DNA of 64,000 nt from Scilla litardierei (Eukaryota; Streptophyta; Magnoliopsida; Asparagales; Asparagaceae): contig CM061142.1 of assembly GCA_030789695.1 (NCBI GenBank), forward strand, positions 796,131,258 to 796,195,257, in the 5' to 3' direction. Below the pieces are notes generated by a model, which was not told where the DNA came from, did no database searches, and saw nothing but the letters and a program-made list of their open reading frames with translations. Below, piece after piece: positions 42,380 to 54,400 of the stretch. How positions within the stretch are numbered: the first letter of the stretch is position 1; each line of letters starts with the position of its first letter. Made by a program: the position numbers and the translations under genes.

Positions 42380-45249
42380 TTCCTGGTTTCTGCGAAATAA
42401 ACCTCTAAGCTATATTGTTTTGCTTATAGCATACGATTTTATTTATTTATACAATACTCGGTAACCCACAGGTTTGATATCTTTTGATATCAGGACTTCA
42501 GGTCCAAACACTTCACATTTCATAAGTGAGTCCAGCTCAACTTATTATTGCATCGTTCCACATAATCTGGCCAAATTTCTGCGTTTGCTTCAGGAAACGG
42601 AGATTGGGAACGATATCAATGGCAAAATGGAATGTGAGTAATCGTCGACAAGTGTGTTTTATCCAAATACCTCTCCGTGTACGTACATTATTCCATTTAT
42701 TCCAGATTTATCTCTTCTGGAGGTTCTGGAAAGGGAGAGGATATGGAGATGAGCTCACTTTCCTGTGGTGGTATTGTTTTAGGGTCTCGTGGTATGTCCT
42801 CTCATCCATTGAGGTATCCACTTCTGCTACTGGTAGATTGCATCCATTATAGTTGGTATGTCAATCGGAGCTGGATTTTTAGTAGCAGGGATGTGTGAAT
42901 TTGACAATATTTATATTGTCAGTAGCTATGTCTGATAACTGTTTAACAGTTTCATAAGTGTGGATCTTCAGGATCTCATCACTATTCATGATAATCAGAT
43001 CATAGGTATTAATGTTTTAAATGGTCAAATTGAGCTTCAGGCTCATGGATGATTATAGTATTTTTGTTAAACCTAATACTGGGGAATTAAGGTTATGAAG
43101 GATCTTCAGGATCACATCAAGTCTTTAAAAGAGGGCCCATCAATGCACGTCTTAAGAGAAGTGATTTAAATGCTTCCCCTGTTCAGAGTGCTCAGAATCA
43201 ATTTATCTGGGGTAATTACTTCCGATAAATAGTTCTGTGTACTGATGGTCCATGTGGTGCTATGGGGATGTATACTCATCATGGCTCCATCGATAAGATG
43301 TGCACTAAACGCTTCCCCCGTAAGGGGTTCTCGGAAACTGTTTATATGAGGTGATCGGGCTCATATAAATAGGTTCTAAGGAGGTGTTTTGATGGTTTGC
43401 ATGTTCCCACATGGTCACCTACAACTGGATTTCTAATGGACAAGTAATCCGTTTAAATCATTTTAATGATTTACATATAACCCATTTCTGGGTGTGAACA
43501 CAAAGCTTCAGAGTGTTCAATTTTCTTCTAGTTGTTAAATATAATTGATTTCCCAGTGTTATCCAAAAATCCGCAATAAGCGCGACTTCAATGAAGTTGA
43601 GCATAGAACTGGGGATATGAAACCGTCAAGGCATTTTGAGGGTGGTATGAGGGTAAGTAAAAGCCCAACCAATATCCCAGTAAGGTAATATGTCCGTTGA
43701 GGGTGGCAAAAGAATACTACTAATAATTATGTTACAGAAACAAGTTTCATAGTATGATGTGTGCTCTAGAAAATATACGTCCACAATTGTGCTCATTGTA
43801 GACTCATGTTATGACAACAGATCAAATTTATTTTCAAAATTTATTTGTCCTCGGGGAGTAGCGAAATATACATACAGTCAATTTGACTTTCGTCGTTTAG
43901 ACTAGATATGTATATATTTTTATATGGCATAGGTTAATGCCCATTCATATTGCAAAAATCATTATGGGTCTTGTCAGAACTTCTGGTCTGATATTGGGTT
44001 GCCATTGCATACTCCATGTCAAGATATATCATATCTTCTTTTTCTCATTTAATATAAGACTTCCCCTGTTTTCAGTCTTCCTCATTGACATTCATAAGGA
44101 AGAATGAATATTGGTCTTATGAAGTAGACATATACAAGGGAAATGAGTCAGTTTCTATATTTCCACTTTTCCAGTTTATGATAGACTTTTAAAAGTCTAT
44201 TTTAAAACTCAAGTATGGTCTTCAGGCCATTTTGATTGAGTCATTCAAGTATTATGTGGATATAGAATCATGCTCAACGGGAAACAAGTACGTGGCTACG
44301 AAGTTTATAATTTCTCACTATCTATTAAGACATGACTTTGAGCGTACACTTAAAATTAAGGTTAGATTAAAGAATCATACCTTGTAAAGTGAGATTGCTC
44401 TAAAAGAGTTTAGCGGTGTTATGACAACTGCTGGTGTCAATATTGGTTTATATAAACCATAGATCTGATAGATCTATTTACCGCAGAATGCGTATTTCTA
44501 AAAGAAATCGCATAAATGTTTTTCGCATAATCCATCGTATATGTTAATTTAGGGTGAATGTGTGTTGACTTTTGATTTGATTTTGAACTTCAGGTTCGTA
44601 TTGATTTTGAACTCCAGGTTCATTTTGTCAAATAGGGTATGATATTAAACTTTTTGAAATCATTATTGGGTTGTTGTCATAAAATATCGTCATATCATGA
44701 GCCCATCATATATATAATATAAAACTTGTAAACTAAAAAGTTATGCTCAATTAACCTGAATTGAAACAAGTATGATGTATACACATGCTACTTATATGTT
44801 GCAGTCATTAAATAATCTCATCGCAGACATATAGTTTTGCTACAGGCATTTAATATATCATATAGATTTTAGCATGCTAAATAAGATGTTCATCACATAC
44901 AGTTTAGTCATTACATGCATTTTTAATCATCACATGCATTTTTATAGCGGAAATGAATGTACTTTCGTTTAATAATTATTGGACCACTAGGTAACGTCAT
45001 GCACTGTTAGGTTAGTTGACTAACGACAGAGCGATCGCAGGATCTTCCTGATTATTGAATGCATGATAATCAAAAAATCTAACGAAAAATGTGATGAATT
45101 AAAAACGTGTAATTTATCCAGATGTTTAACAGAAAAGAAATAGTAATTGAATATGAAAAATATTACGGAAATGAAATTGGTCAAACCCTAATTAGGGTTT
45201 TTAGATTCGATCTGCCGTGCGATCCCGTGCACCCGATTAGGGTTTTGGA
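42380..45249. other. Right flank of the nest: non-coding element with CTTCAGG mini-palindromes
   Basis: No frame supports a protein. At least eight short palindromes share a TTCAGG-like centre with differing arms: GGACTTCAGGTCC (42493), GATCTTCAGGATC (42963 and 43101), GAGCTTCAGGCTC (43032), CAGAACTTCTGGTCTG (43975), ATGGTCTTCAGGCCAT (44215), GAACTTCAGGTTC (44585) and GAACTCCAGGTTC (44609). A perfect 20-bp palindrome lies at 44181-44200. The class of the element is unresolved. Confidence 0.55.
44181..44200. repeat. Perfect 20-bp palindrome
   Basis: ATAGACTTTTAAAAGTCTAT equals its own reverse complement. Confidence 0.9.
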
Positions 45250-45289
45250 CGTGTGTGTGGACGCGTCCGGTGGCTAGGGTTTCGGACAC

Positions 45290-45783
45290 ACGCGCGCACG
45301 GGGGGCACCACTGCTGGCGGCGGGGCCCGTCCGTCGCTGCTGGCGACGGGCGCTGCAGGCGACGGGTGCTGCCCGCAGTCTACAGGCGGCGGGGCCTGTC
45401 GCCGCTACAGGCGGCAGGGTTAGCCCACCGCCGCTTCGAGCGACGGGGGTTAACCCGCCACCGCGAGTGGCGGTTCCGCCTGTCGCTTCGAGCGGTTGGA
45501 GGCCGCCTCTTAGGGCAGCGGATCCACCCGCCGTTCGAGCGGCGGGGGTGGCCGCCGCTTCAGGCGGCGGATTCGCCCGTCGCTTCGAGCGGCGGGGGGG
45601 GGGCCGACGCTTCGGGCTGCGGATCCGCCCGCAGTTTGAGCGGCGGGGGGGGCCGCTTCGGGCGGCGGATCCGCCCATCGTTTCGGGCGAGGGGGGGCGC
45701 TTCGGGCGGTGGTTCCGCCCGCCGTTCTAGCGGCGGGGGGTCGTCAATTCGGGCGGCGGTTCCGCCCGCCGCTTCGAGCGGCG

Positions 45784-45815
<32 letters not shown>

Positions 45816-45925
45816 CTTCGGGCGGCGGTTCCGCCCGCCGCTTCGAGCGACGGGGGGGCGCTTCTGGCGACGGTTCCGCCCGCCGCTTCGAGCGGCGGGT
45901 GGGTGCCGCCGCTTCAGGCGGCGGC
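45290..45925. repeat. GC-rich array of CCGCCGC-TTCGA-GCGGCGG hairpins
   Basis: Many units have arms of 5-8 G/C pairs around TTCG, TTCA or TTCGA centres, for example CGCCGCTTCGGGCGGCGG and GCCGCTTCAGGCGGC. G runs lie between units. The surrounding DNA is AT-rich, so the block is an abrupt compositional island. The open plus-strand frame across it is a by-product of GC richness. Confidence 0.8.
45783..45810. repeat. Run of 28 G
   Basis: An uninterrupted homopolymer inside the GC-rich hairpin array. Its length could be a sequencing or assembly artefact. Confidence 0.7.
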
Positions 45926-46336
45926 GACGTCGTGAATCGGGGGGGTTCGCGTGGCGGCCTCTGGCCGCGTGGCGAAGGAGAATCCCCTAGGGTTTAATGG
46001 TTTTTGGGGAAGAATATGATATAAATCCGATTTTTACGGGAAAAAATCTATTTTTGATCTTCAAAACGGCGTTTTTTATCGAAAAAAGTTGATTTTTAAC
46101 AATAAAACGGCGATTTTGCATTAAACAATTGATTTAGCATGCAGATCCAGGTAGAAAAATTAGATCTATACTAATCAAGATATCGATCCAAGTATTTGGA
46201 TCTAAACATATGCGCATACGAATTTAGATCTAGGGAAAAGAATTACCTCTAGATCCTACCCGTCGGATCTATCGACGTTCGGTGAAGGAAGCCCGTTCGC
46301 GTCGCGTTTGTTCGTCGGAAGGGGTTCGGCTCAGCC
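45926..46336. other. Leader-like sequence, minus orientation likely
   Basis: No gene. Poly-T/A stretches and AGATCTA repeats lead up to the primer-site-like block at 46337. Read on the minus strand this would follow the primer site as a leader. Confidence 0.35.
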
Positions 46337-46354
46337 TCGAGCGTGCTGATAACG
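46337..46354 (-). other. Copia-type primer-site block (minus strand)
   Basis: Minus-strand CGTTATCAGCACGCTCGA follows TTTACAACA, a string I associate with the LTR end and primer region of several plant Copia groups. A TATA-like TATAAATAC lies further upstream on the minus strand (about 46392-46400). Confidence 0.5.
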
Positions 46355-46490
46355 TGTTGTAAACTTGGCGGCTACGGAACCCAGTAGCCCTGTATTTATA
46401 GAAGTCGGGTTACATAATGGGTGGATACCCAATAACGGGTTGGGCCTCCAAAAGCCCGTTTATAACACGAATATATTAGTTGCAAAGGCT
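46355..46490 (-). repeat. Probable 5' LTR end of a minus-strand Copia element
   Basis: Read on the minus strand this gives a TATA box followed by a short leader ending TTTACAACA before the primer-site block. The far LTR boundary is not identifiable and no partner LTR was seen at 7923-9554. Confidence 0.35.
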
Positions 46491-46499
46491 TAGTAATAG

Positions 46500-46805
46500 A
46501 GACAATGTTTTCGGGTTGAATTACTTTTATATTGCTTGCCTAGCTGACATGCATTGCAAAGCTTGTTTCTATCCATACTAATTTGAGGTAACCCTCTCAC
46601 AGGTTTCTTACAAGCAAGCTTTGAGATTAAGTTCATATTGGCATGGTCTAACCTTCATTGCCATATCCAACTAGTCTCATGTGATACAACTAAACATTTT
46701 AGATTATTTGCATCACTAAGTTTGATAGTATAGATGTTATTGTATGATGTGCCTTTGAAAAGAATGTCATCCTCTTTCAAGATATGTATTTCGTCATTTT
46801 CGAAA
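46500..46805 (-). pseudogene. pol: Copia GAG-pre-integrase fragment
   Basis: The minus-strand frame encodes DDILFKGTSYNNIYTIKL, then an SHETSWIW segment, a TGA, RLDHANMNLISKLACKK and CNACQLGKQYKSN. This is the zinc-binding H-H-C-C domain of Copia integrases (WHRRLGHxxxxLI...CxxCxxGK). A stop sits at the second residue of the WH motif, and the Gly of LGH is changed to Asp. Only this domain survives. A 70-bp duplication of its upstream part follows at 46780-46880. Confidence 0.7.
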
Positions 46806-46904
46806 TGCACCTTTCAAGAATGTCTTCCTCTTTCAAGATATATACTTCATCATTTTCGAAATGCACCTTTCAAGATAGTCTGACCTACATTTCATTCACG
46901 TTTT

Positions 46905-47155
46905 AAAAAATGTTATGGATCAATTGCTCAGGAGTCAAACCGCATACCTCACGGAACAATAGCACAAGCCAACCAATTGAGCTAACAAGCTCATGCGAAA
47001 CTTGCAAATCATTTATTTATTTATTTAAATTCCAAACTCGTGTTAAAAAATGAAAAAAATGCAATGCCTACAATGGGATTTGATGCCAAAACCTTTGTTA
47101 GAGAGCAATGAGCCAACCAAACAGACTAACCAAAGTCCACAAGTACCGACAACAT
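46905..47155 (-). mobile_element. tRNA-derived SINE-like pieces (two)
   Basis: On the minus strand, GTTAGCTCAATTGGTTGG (about 46968-46985) followed by GGTTTGACTCC resembles pol III A and B boxes. A second pair, TTAGTCTGTTTGGTTGG with a GGTTTTGGCATCAAATCCC block, lies at about 47075-47140. No poly-A tail or target duplications were verified. Confidence 0.35.
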
Positions 47156-47940
47156 GTTGCCTTTAGAAAACATATATGTATACTAAGCCGGGTAGAATTC
47201 TGGTTGGTGGGTAAATCCAGATCGGACCTGGATTTTATCCGGATCGGCCGGGTCGACCGGGATTCCACCCTACCGAAATATTCTTATACACATACCCGGT
47301 TAAGGTGGCCTGGATCGGGTCGGGTCGGATTGGTTTTGCCACCCATATCGATAACCAGGCCAGCCTTCTAAGTTTTCAGCCAATGTTAGGCCTTCTCCAG
47401 TCCAGTTAGCTGACTTTTGTGTGTGGAAATTTCCGAATAAAAACAACTCTCCAATCAAACTAGCTACCTGCAACCTAATGCGGCCCACACTGCAAAAAAG
47501 AGAGAAGTCAGCCGCAAATGTTGTCAAAAAGAGAGAAAGAGAGAGATGCCAATGCGTTTGTCCCTTGATATGCGTCTCTCCTCCAGCCGAAGACGTGAGA
47601 AAGTTGTTATGATGGGGCGCATTTTTTTGTATAACCGAAGGAGATAGCTTCAAGGGGGTCCTCTTCTTCCTTTTGCTCGTTTTAGGTGTCTATTCCTCTA
47701 CTAGTGTACCAAGCACTAAGACTGTTAATTTGCTGTCTTTTGGTTTACTTCAACTTGCAACTTCATGATTTTGCAAATTTATTAGCAAAACAAAGATATT
47801 ATCATGGAAAAGTAACTGTCGGTTGTATTTACAATCAGGAGAGGATCAAGCTTCGTTTAATACTTAGCATTAGCATCTCTAGGTTGATTGCAGAATGAGA
47901 CTGCAAGATTCATATTTTGCTTCAATAAGCCTGAAGTGAA
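47156..47940. other. Unassigned intergenic sequence
   Basis: It includes a GGGTCGGGTCGG-rich stretch (47215-47330) of a kind often seen in plant repeats. No convincing gene; the open frames overlap low-complexity sequence. Confidence 0.3.
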
Positions 47941-47944
47941 AAAT

Positions 47945-48030
47945 TACCCGAGCCAATTGGTTTAGTGGTCGCCTTCCCTCCCTTGTGAGAGGTCGACGAT
48001 TCCTGCTTTCCGATGTATAAAAAAACACAA
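47945..48030 (+). other. tRNA-like A/B box pair
   Basis: GAGCCAATTGGTTTAGTGGT followed about 30 bp later by GAGGTCGACGATTCC resembles the pol III A and B boxes. It does not form a full tRNA and could be a SINE head. Confidence 0.3.
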
Positions 48031-48213
48031 TTAAACCAAGCTTGGATGCGAATAATTCATCTCACTGACCGTCCGGCCACAATCACTTTGCAGTTGACGC
48101 AGATTGGAGTCTCTCTCTTTCAGTCGGCGCCTTTTGAAGTTAATGGGTTGATGTGTAGTACAAGTAAGAGCCCCTCAGCCTTGAAATAGCAAGTTGGCCA
48201 TAGTCTGAGAAAC

Positions 48214-48513
48214 GTGGACATATTACCTGCTTCGATTGCGAGTCTGAGAAAAATGGAGCTCAATGATTACTGTAGACTTGTACTTTTGGATGTTAGATTC
48301 TTGAACTGTGGACTTTTATATATGCGATGGAGTAGCACAGAATTAATGAATAAAAACGTGAAGGCAAAAGATTCACCTCCACTGCTGCCACTGCTGGCTA
48401 CTTTTCTATATCCTTGTGCTAATCTTGTTGATATTCTGGCTGATGTCAATAAAGTTTTGCTTAAGATGATACTCGTAGTCTTTGTGTCCAAAATTTCTTG
48501 CAGTGAATTCTGA
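48214..48513 (+). CDS. Small hypothetical ORF (weak)
   Basis: A 99-codon frame, unrecognised. It has a Leu-rich segment (PPLLPLLATFLYPCANLVDIL) but no domain, and lies between repeats. It is more likely chance than gene. Confidence 0.12.
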   Translation: MDILPASIASLRKMELNDYCRLVLLDVRFLNCGLLYMRWSSTELMNKNVKAKDSPPLLPLLATFLYPCANLVDILADVNKVLLKMILVVFVSKISCSEF

Positions 48514-48628
48514 CTTATATTCTCATCCCTTATGGTACCGAGTAAACGTTTGTTGAATGAAGCACTAGTGTCATTGATTTGTGTTAAGTCTATTATTTGT
48601 CTCTTGTGGCACAATGATTCTTATGAAG

Positions 48629-48977
48629 TGTTGAACAAAATGTTACTTGATATGTTGCACTTATTGTTCAACATTTGTGAAGATGAGACAAGTGTTTATA
48701 TGAAATGTTGAACATTATGTCATATGAAATGTTGAATGTGCTGCTCTATCCTCTGAGATCTTTCCCGTGGTTTCTTTGTTGTTGTTTGATTTTAACGGCT
48801 GATTAATGATAAGGCTCGTTGTTTATTTGACGATAGGAGCTATCATGTTAATTGGTTTCAGATCTTCTCCTTCAGTTTGGATCGGGTGGTTTTCTCAGTT
48901 ATATTTGCTGAAGCGGTTTGTAGACTGGTAATAGATATTGTTCGGGTTCAGATTAGTTTCGACTGCTGAAGATCTTT
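48629..48977 (+). repeat. 5' LTR of the second SIRE-like element, left piece (start uncertain)
   Basis: It contains an ATGTTGnAC motif cluster at 48629-48740, including 11-bp perfect arms GTTCAACATTT (48666) and AAATGTTGAAC (48703). It continues at 57582. Confidence 0.5.
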
Positions 48978-51422
48978 TGTCATGCCCCGCTTCCCAAAAA
49001 TGGGGAGGCGAGACGTGAGAAGGTCCGCACAAACTTGAAGCCGTGAAGCTCCAAGTCTGATAAGCGTAAAAAAACACTTATTATGGCAAGTCCTCGCAAA
49101 GCGAAACGAAACAACAATGATAATAAGGAAATGAGACGACATTTCATTGAATCTCCAAATGTCCATAAACAAATTACAATATCGCAGAAAAACCACCAGG
49201 CTAAAGGAAAAGGATCTAAGGCCCAAACATGGCCAACAAAGAATAACATACATATAAGGGTGCCACGCACCAACGGCTAACAGCAAACCTAACAAAGAAG
49301 TGAACACGAGCGGTCTTCAAGACAGGCCCCTGGTGTCCACTCACCACCACAGCACACATCAGCATCAGCAACACCATATTCCCTGCAACAAAACTCTGGC
49401 TCTGGGTCTAACATGTGTCACCCAAAAGAGAGAGGGGCACATGTCAGCAAGTCTGGAAAGACTTGTGCAAGGAAACTGGAAGAAAGGTAAACTAACAACC
49501 TAGCAGTTATAGTATGATGCATGGCATGGCAAGTATAGTATGGAAGTGACAAGTAAAGTACAAGTAGCAAGTAACAAGTATGTCATGGATAACAAGTTTT
49601 ACAAGTAAAATACGGACAAGTACAAGTGGTAAGTGTGACAAGTATAGTCAAGTAACAAGTACAAGTACAAGGGATCACTCACAACGAGTGCCCTATTGCC
49701 CGCAGGCTGTGTTCAAGTATCAAGTACAAGGGATCACTCAACGAGTGCCCTATTGCCCGCAGGCTGTGATGAGCTCGTCCTCTGGAACACGAGCCAGAAA
49801 GTTTAATTTGATAAGTATGGCGTAGGGGGTGCACCTAGCCGGAACAAGTAACACTAGTATGTAGCGATGCTACGCAATCACGATGAGTATTCAAGCATGC
49901 AATGTCATGAGCAGTTAATACGCGTACCGTTAATAGAAATTAAACGTGACAGGCAAAATGCAATGACATGAACAGATATTCGCGTACCGTTTATTGAAAT
50001 TAGACATGACAGGCAAAATGCAATGACATGAACAATATTCGCGTACCGTTTATTTAAACGTGAAATTAGACATGACAGTTAGATACCGTTAATTGTATTT
50101 AAACATGACAGTTAAAATGACAGTTAAGGATGCATGGATGACATGAACATAATCGCGTACCGTTAAGGGAAAGTAAACGTGACATACAAGCATGATGAAG
50201 GTGACGGACCAAGCTTCGTTGTCAAGCTAGGTCAATGGCGTCTAAACGGCTATCCTTTCACCGTCTAGTCTCTTTTACGCTAAAGCAAGGTAAATGGCCT
50301 AAGACATGGCCTAAATCAAGAGATGCAAGTTTCACTTGCCTAGCACCGGGGATGGCGACTACTTCGTCACACGGATGCCAATCTATGGGGAAAAATAGGG
50401 GGAACAACCATCAAACAACATGAAATTTATTAGGGTTTCGTAAAAATACCAATAGGCTATGAAAACATAGAGGAATCGATTTCTTACCAAGAGGAGACGG
50501 AAGGAACACCCCGGGGAACCCTAGGATCAGATCTGGAAAAGATTGGAGAAGTTTGGGGAAACTAGGGTTTTAGGGGATTTGGGGATTTGATGGGTTTTGA
50601 TGGAGATTTGGGGAAGATGAGGGGTGGAATGAGTGAATGGATGGATTGGATGATGGATTTAGGGCTTGGAATGGAGAAATGGAGCTTGGAGGAAGATGGG
50701 GGCTCAATGGGGGAGAAACTAGGGCTTAGGGTCGTGTTGGAGAAGATGAAGTCGTTTGGGAGGGGTATTTATAGGCTAGGCTGGCGGCTGCCCAGAAATT
50801 AGGGTTTTAACACTGGTTAGTCGGTCAAAGAGCAACCACTGACCGACTAGTTTGGCAACTAGTCGGTCGGTCGACCAACGCGGACCGACTAAGTGCAAAC
50901 AGTAACTCCTGAACGAAAATAGGATATAGAGTTAGTCGGTCCATGAACAAGTACTGACCGACTAGTTTGGCATCTAGTCGGTCGATGAACGTTCTTAGAC
51001 CGACTAAGAGTAAACAGTAACTCCTGAATTATTGATTGAATAAACTAGTCGGTTCCAGTTGATTTCCTGACCGACTAAATTGGAATCTAGTCGGTCGGTC
51101 GATCTTCTTGAACCAACTAACGTGCACGAAAAGTGCCGATTCGAAGTGCGAAGCTTCGGGAAGATTTCTATGGCTTCTAGGATTGATTTATACTCTAAGA
51201 TATGATCGATATGAAGCTCGTCACGAGTGACTTACTCCGAGTTCAATGATTCTAAGGAAGGACCTAGAAGATCACATCAAAAGGAACGAAAACGAAAGCT
51301 AGGAATTCTCAACGAGATAAATGAAAGCGAGAACTATGGAAATGGAAACCACACAAGGAGAGAACCCACCATCGCAAGCAAAACACCCTGATAATCCAAT
51401 CATACAAAAACCAGTCGTTACA
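48978..51422 (-). repeat. LTR of the non-autonomous element (3' LTR on its own strand)
   Basis: Minus-strand TGTAACGACTGG to GGGGCATGACA. It holds (CAAGTA)-rich sequence at 49525-49740, four units of about 60 bp around CGCGTACCGTTAAT (49905-50170) that are single-copy in the autonomous LTR (32777), the array at 50817-51122 and a TATA box at 50766-50773. Confidence 0.9.
50817..51122. promoter_or_regulatory. Three-unit GACCGACTAG/CTAGTCGGTC array, non-autonomous element
   Basis: The units have the same arms as the Tekay and Copia arrays, ending about 43 bp from TATAAATA on the minus strand (50766-50773). Spacers share AACAGTAACTCCTGAA with the autonomous element. Confidence 0.75.
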
Positions 51423-51440
51423 TCCTACCCACCTTAGAAT

Positions 51441-51460
51441 AAAGTCCGTCCTCGGACTTT
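51441..51460. repeat. Hairpin upstream of the polypurine tract
   Basis: AAAGTCCG-TCCT-CGGACTTT on the plus strand (loop AGGA on the element's strand). Compare 38713-38732. Confidence 0.8.
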
Positions 51461-54400
51461 CTAACACTTATATAGTCGCTCGGGTAACTACCCTCAACCA
51501 ATATCACATCATAACTTCAACCAAGTACTTTCATTTCGAGTGTTTATATATATATGCACTAGGAATCAAATATTACTACCACACACATATTTTCACGCAC
51601 ATAGTACACTCATACTTATTATAGTCAATCAATTTCATACAACAATAAACACTCATTACTTACTATAAGAAAATAACCAAGCCTCTCTTATTTGAAAATA
51701 ATTTCACATTTTTTTGTCATTCAAGTACATGCAAATATTTCACCATATTTTCACCTCACATATAGTCCTATATCTATATTTTGGTATAGCCACCCACAAT
51801 CATGTGCGTAACACAACCAAGCACAAACAATTCAAACACCATACATACATCATCCATCACTATTCATCACCACATACAATTATACCACAGCACATAGAGT
51901 ACACCCACTCAAGCTTGAGTGAGACTCGAATCATAGCAGGACATTTATATGCGTAACACAGTATCCATACACATACCAATACCACTCCAAGGCATACACA
52001 TCCACGTATCACATATTTTCACACCACATCCACCCATTTATAATTACCATATCAACACATCAACTACATACAAGTTTAAGAGATGCAATAGTCGGGTATA
52101 CCTCCTGATATACACGCATACGACATCTCATAAAAACAAGTATTATCAATCAAAATTATCATTCTGCCATCATACGTATATCACATCATACTCAAGCAGA
52201 AAATTACCTACACACAACAAACAAATGCCAACACCCATACCACTATATACACACCACGAAATCAACACTACGACGACATAACCACTTAACTAATGGGCCC
52301 ACCAAACCATAATAAGGTTGACACAGGCAACGACAAGCTCTAAGGGCTAGACAAAAAGGAAGGAACTGAAATCACATGCGTAACGAATAGAAAGATCGAA
52401 AAGCATGAAAACAGTCGGTAAAACAAATTGTTTGAAAACGGGTTTGAGACGAATATACGTAATAAGAGGAAAAGCAGTTTATTGGCTTATATAAAATTAT
52501 TATGAGGAAAAGGAAATCATTTACTCGAACATCGAAACATAGGTCAGGAATGTTATGCGGCAGCAATCTAAAAATTTTGGAAAAGTTTTGAGATTCGAAG
52601 ATTGAAATCAGATCAAGTATAGTGTGGAGAATTTAAGCGCATGCTAAAGGTTTTCCGAATCTTAAAGCTGAAGAGAAATCCCAAATAAACCATATCGAAA
52701 ATACTTTTAGAGAAATCTGGATTTGCCAACAAAATTGATTTATACAAGATCTTAATGTACGAGCAAACGAACGTGGTACCGATATATAAAAATAATTGAA
52801 GTCATATCTCAGAAATTATCTTAGAAGTGTGCATGGTGAATGGAAAGATAATATCTTAGTAGTATGGAAAGAGAAAAGGATATTTAAACTCATCAAGTTA
52901 GTGTTAAAACTTTTAAACCGTTTTATGAAGGGTCTAAGTCAGGAATGATTTCGAAATGGTAATAAAAATTATTATTATTATTATTTTAATACAAAAATCT
53001 GAAATATGGAAAATGTTGAGCATAAAATCGACTTGCTAAAAGCCGAAGTCCAAAGGGGCTTGAAAAGGTTATTAAAAGTAAGCACAAAGTGTTTTCGAAT
53101 AAAATTTTAATGGCACAAGTAAGAAAAGAAATTATGAATCGAGTTAGGAAAATAGAAATACGGTTCAGAATGAAATTTGTATATGAAAAGGGACAAGACG
53201 TTTATATCGATACGAAGGTACATGCAGAAAATATTATAAACTTCTAATCTAAAAATCTCAACACAAGTTTCGATATTTTAAAACATAAATAATTTAAGTC
53301 GGCGAAGGAGCATGAAACCTTACATATATCAAAAGCGTTTCGAACAAATTTAAACTTAACGAGTACGTCGAACCTATAATTGATGTATATACAAAAATTA
53401 GTTGAAACCCATTTAGTTTGGAAAAATACCCCTAAAGGTATGTAAGATAAGTGGTTAAAATAGATTTTTTTTTTGTAGTTAGGAAAAGGACGGTATATCG
53501 AACCATCAGGATAGTAATAAAGTTTAAAAATCAAAATGCGAAAGGTACATCGTTAGAAGAATAGTACAAGTTAGTAATTTTAAAATTACGACCAAAAGTC
53601 TTCAAAATTCAAGAACGACTTTTAACTCCATCGAAATTTAGGGAGACATATTTAAAGAAGTTAGAACAAAATTTAAATTGAGTGAAACTTCAAATAAGGA
53701 AAGCATTCGAAAATAACTTTGGAAGAATCAAGATTTGCAACGGAAAACATTTGAAAGATCAAGGATAATTGGAATGAGGTGGTCATGTGAATTGAGGACA
53801 AAGGAAGTGGTTACGGAAACGTAATTTTCCAAAAATTTGTAGTCGGGAAAATGTTTGAACACAACTTGGATTTGTTGAAAGCTGAAATCATCCGTGACTT
53901 GAAAAGTATATTAAGGGAGCGCAACGAGTCATTTGAATATCATAAATAAGAAGGGAAAATTCATAAATCGAATTTGGAAAATAGAATTGCGGCTCAGAAT
54001 TAAATCGATTTATGAAAAGGGACAAGATATTTAAATAGGCATGAAAGGTATAGGCTGTAAAACATTATAAAACAGTAATCAAAATCTCGTCAAAACTTTC
54101 GAATTTAAAAAAAAATTAATTTAAGTCAACGAAAGAGTACGAGATATAAGTATACATATAACAATTGAAATTCCATTTAGCTTGGAAAGATTTTAGAGTA
54201 TGTCATGCGATTAAAATGAATCTCATAGTTAGAAAATGGTACATCGAATTTTCCAAAATAGTATTGGAGTCTTTAAACCAAAATGCAAAAATATAGACAA
54301 GAAAATGGTTACGAGTTAGCAATTATAATTTCAACCATTAGACTCCGAAATCTACAAGGAATTTGACTCAATCGAAAAGTGAGAAATTTTAAGTATATAC

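Noticed and set aside
45255..45935. 226-codon Arg/Gly/Ala-rich ORF
   Set aside because: Low-complexity translation of a GC-rich hairpin array; stops are rare at this composition in any frame.
48214..48513. Host gene
   Set aside because: Single short frame, no domain, no splice or promoter signals that set it apart from chance.
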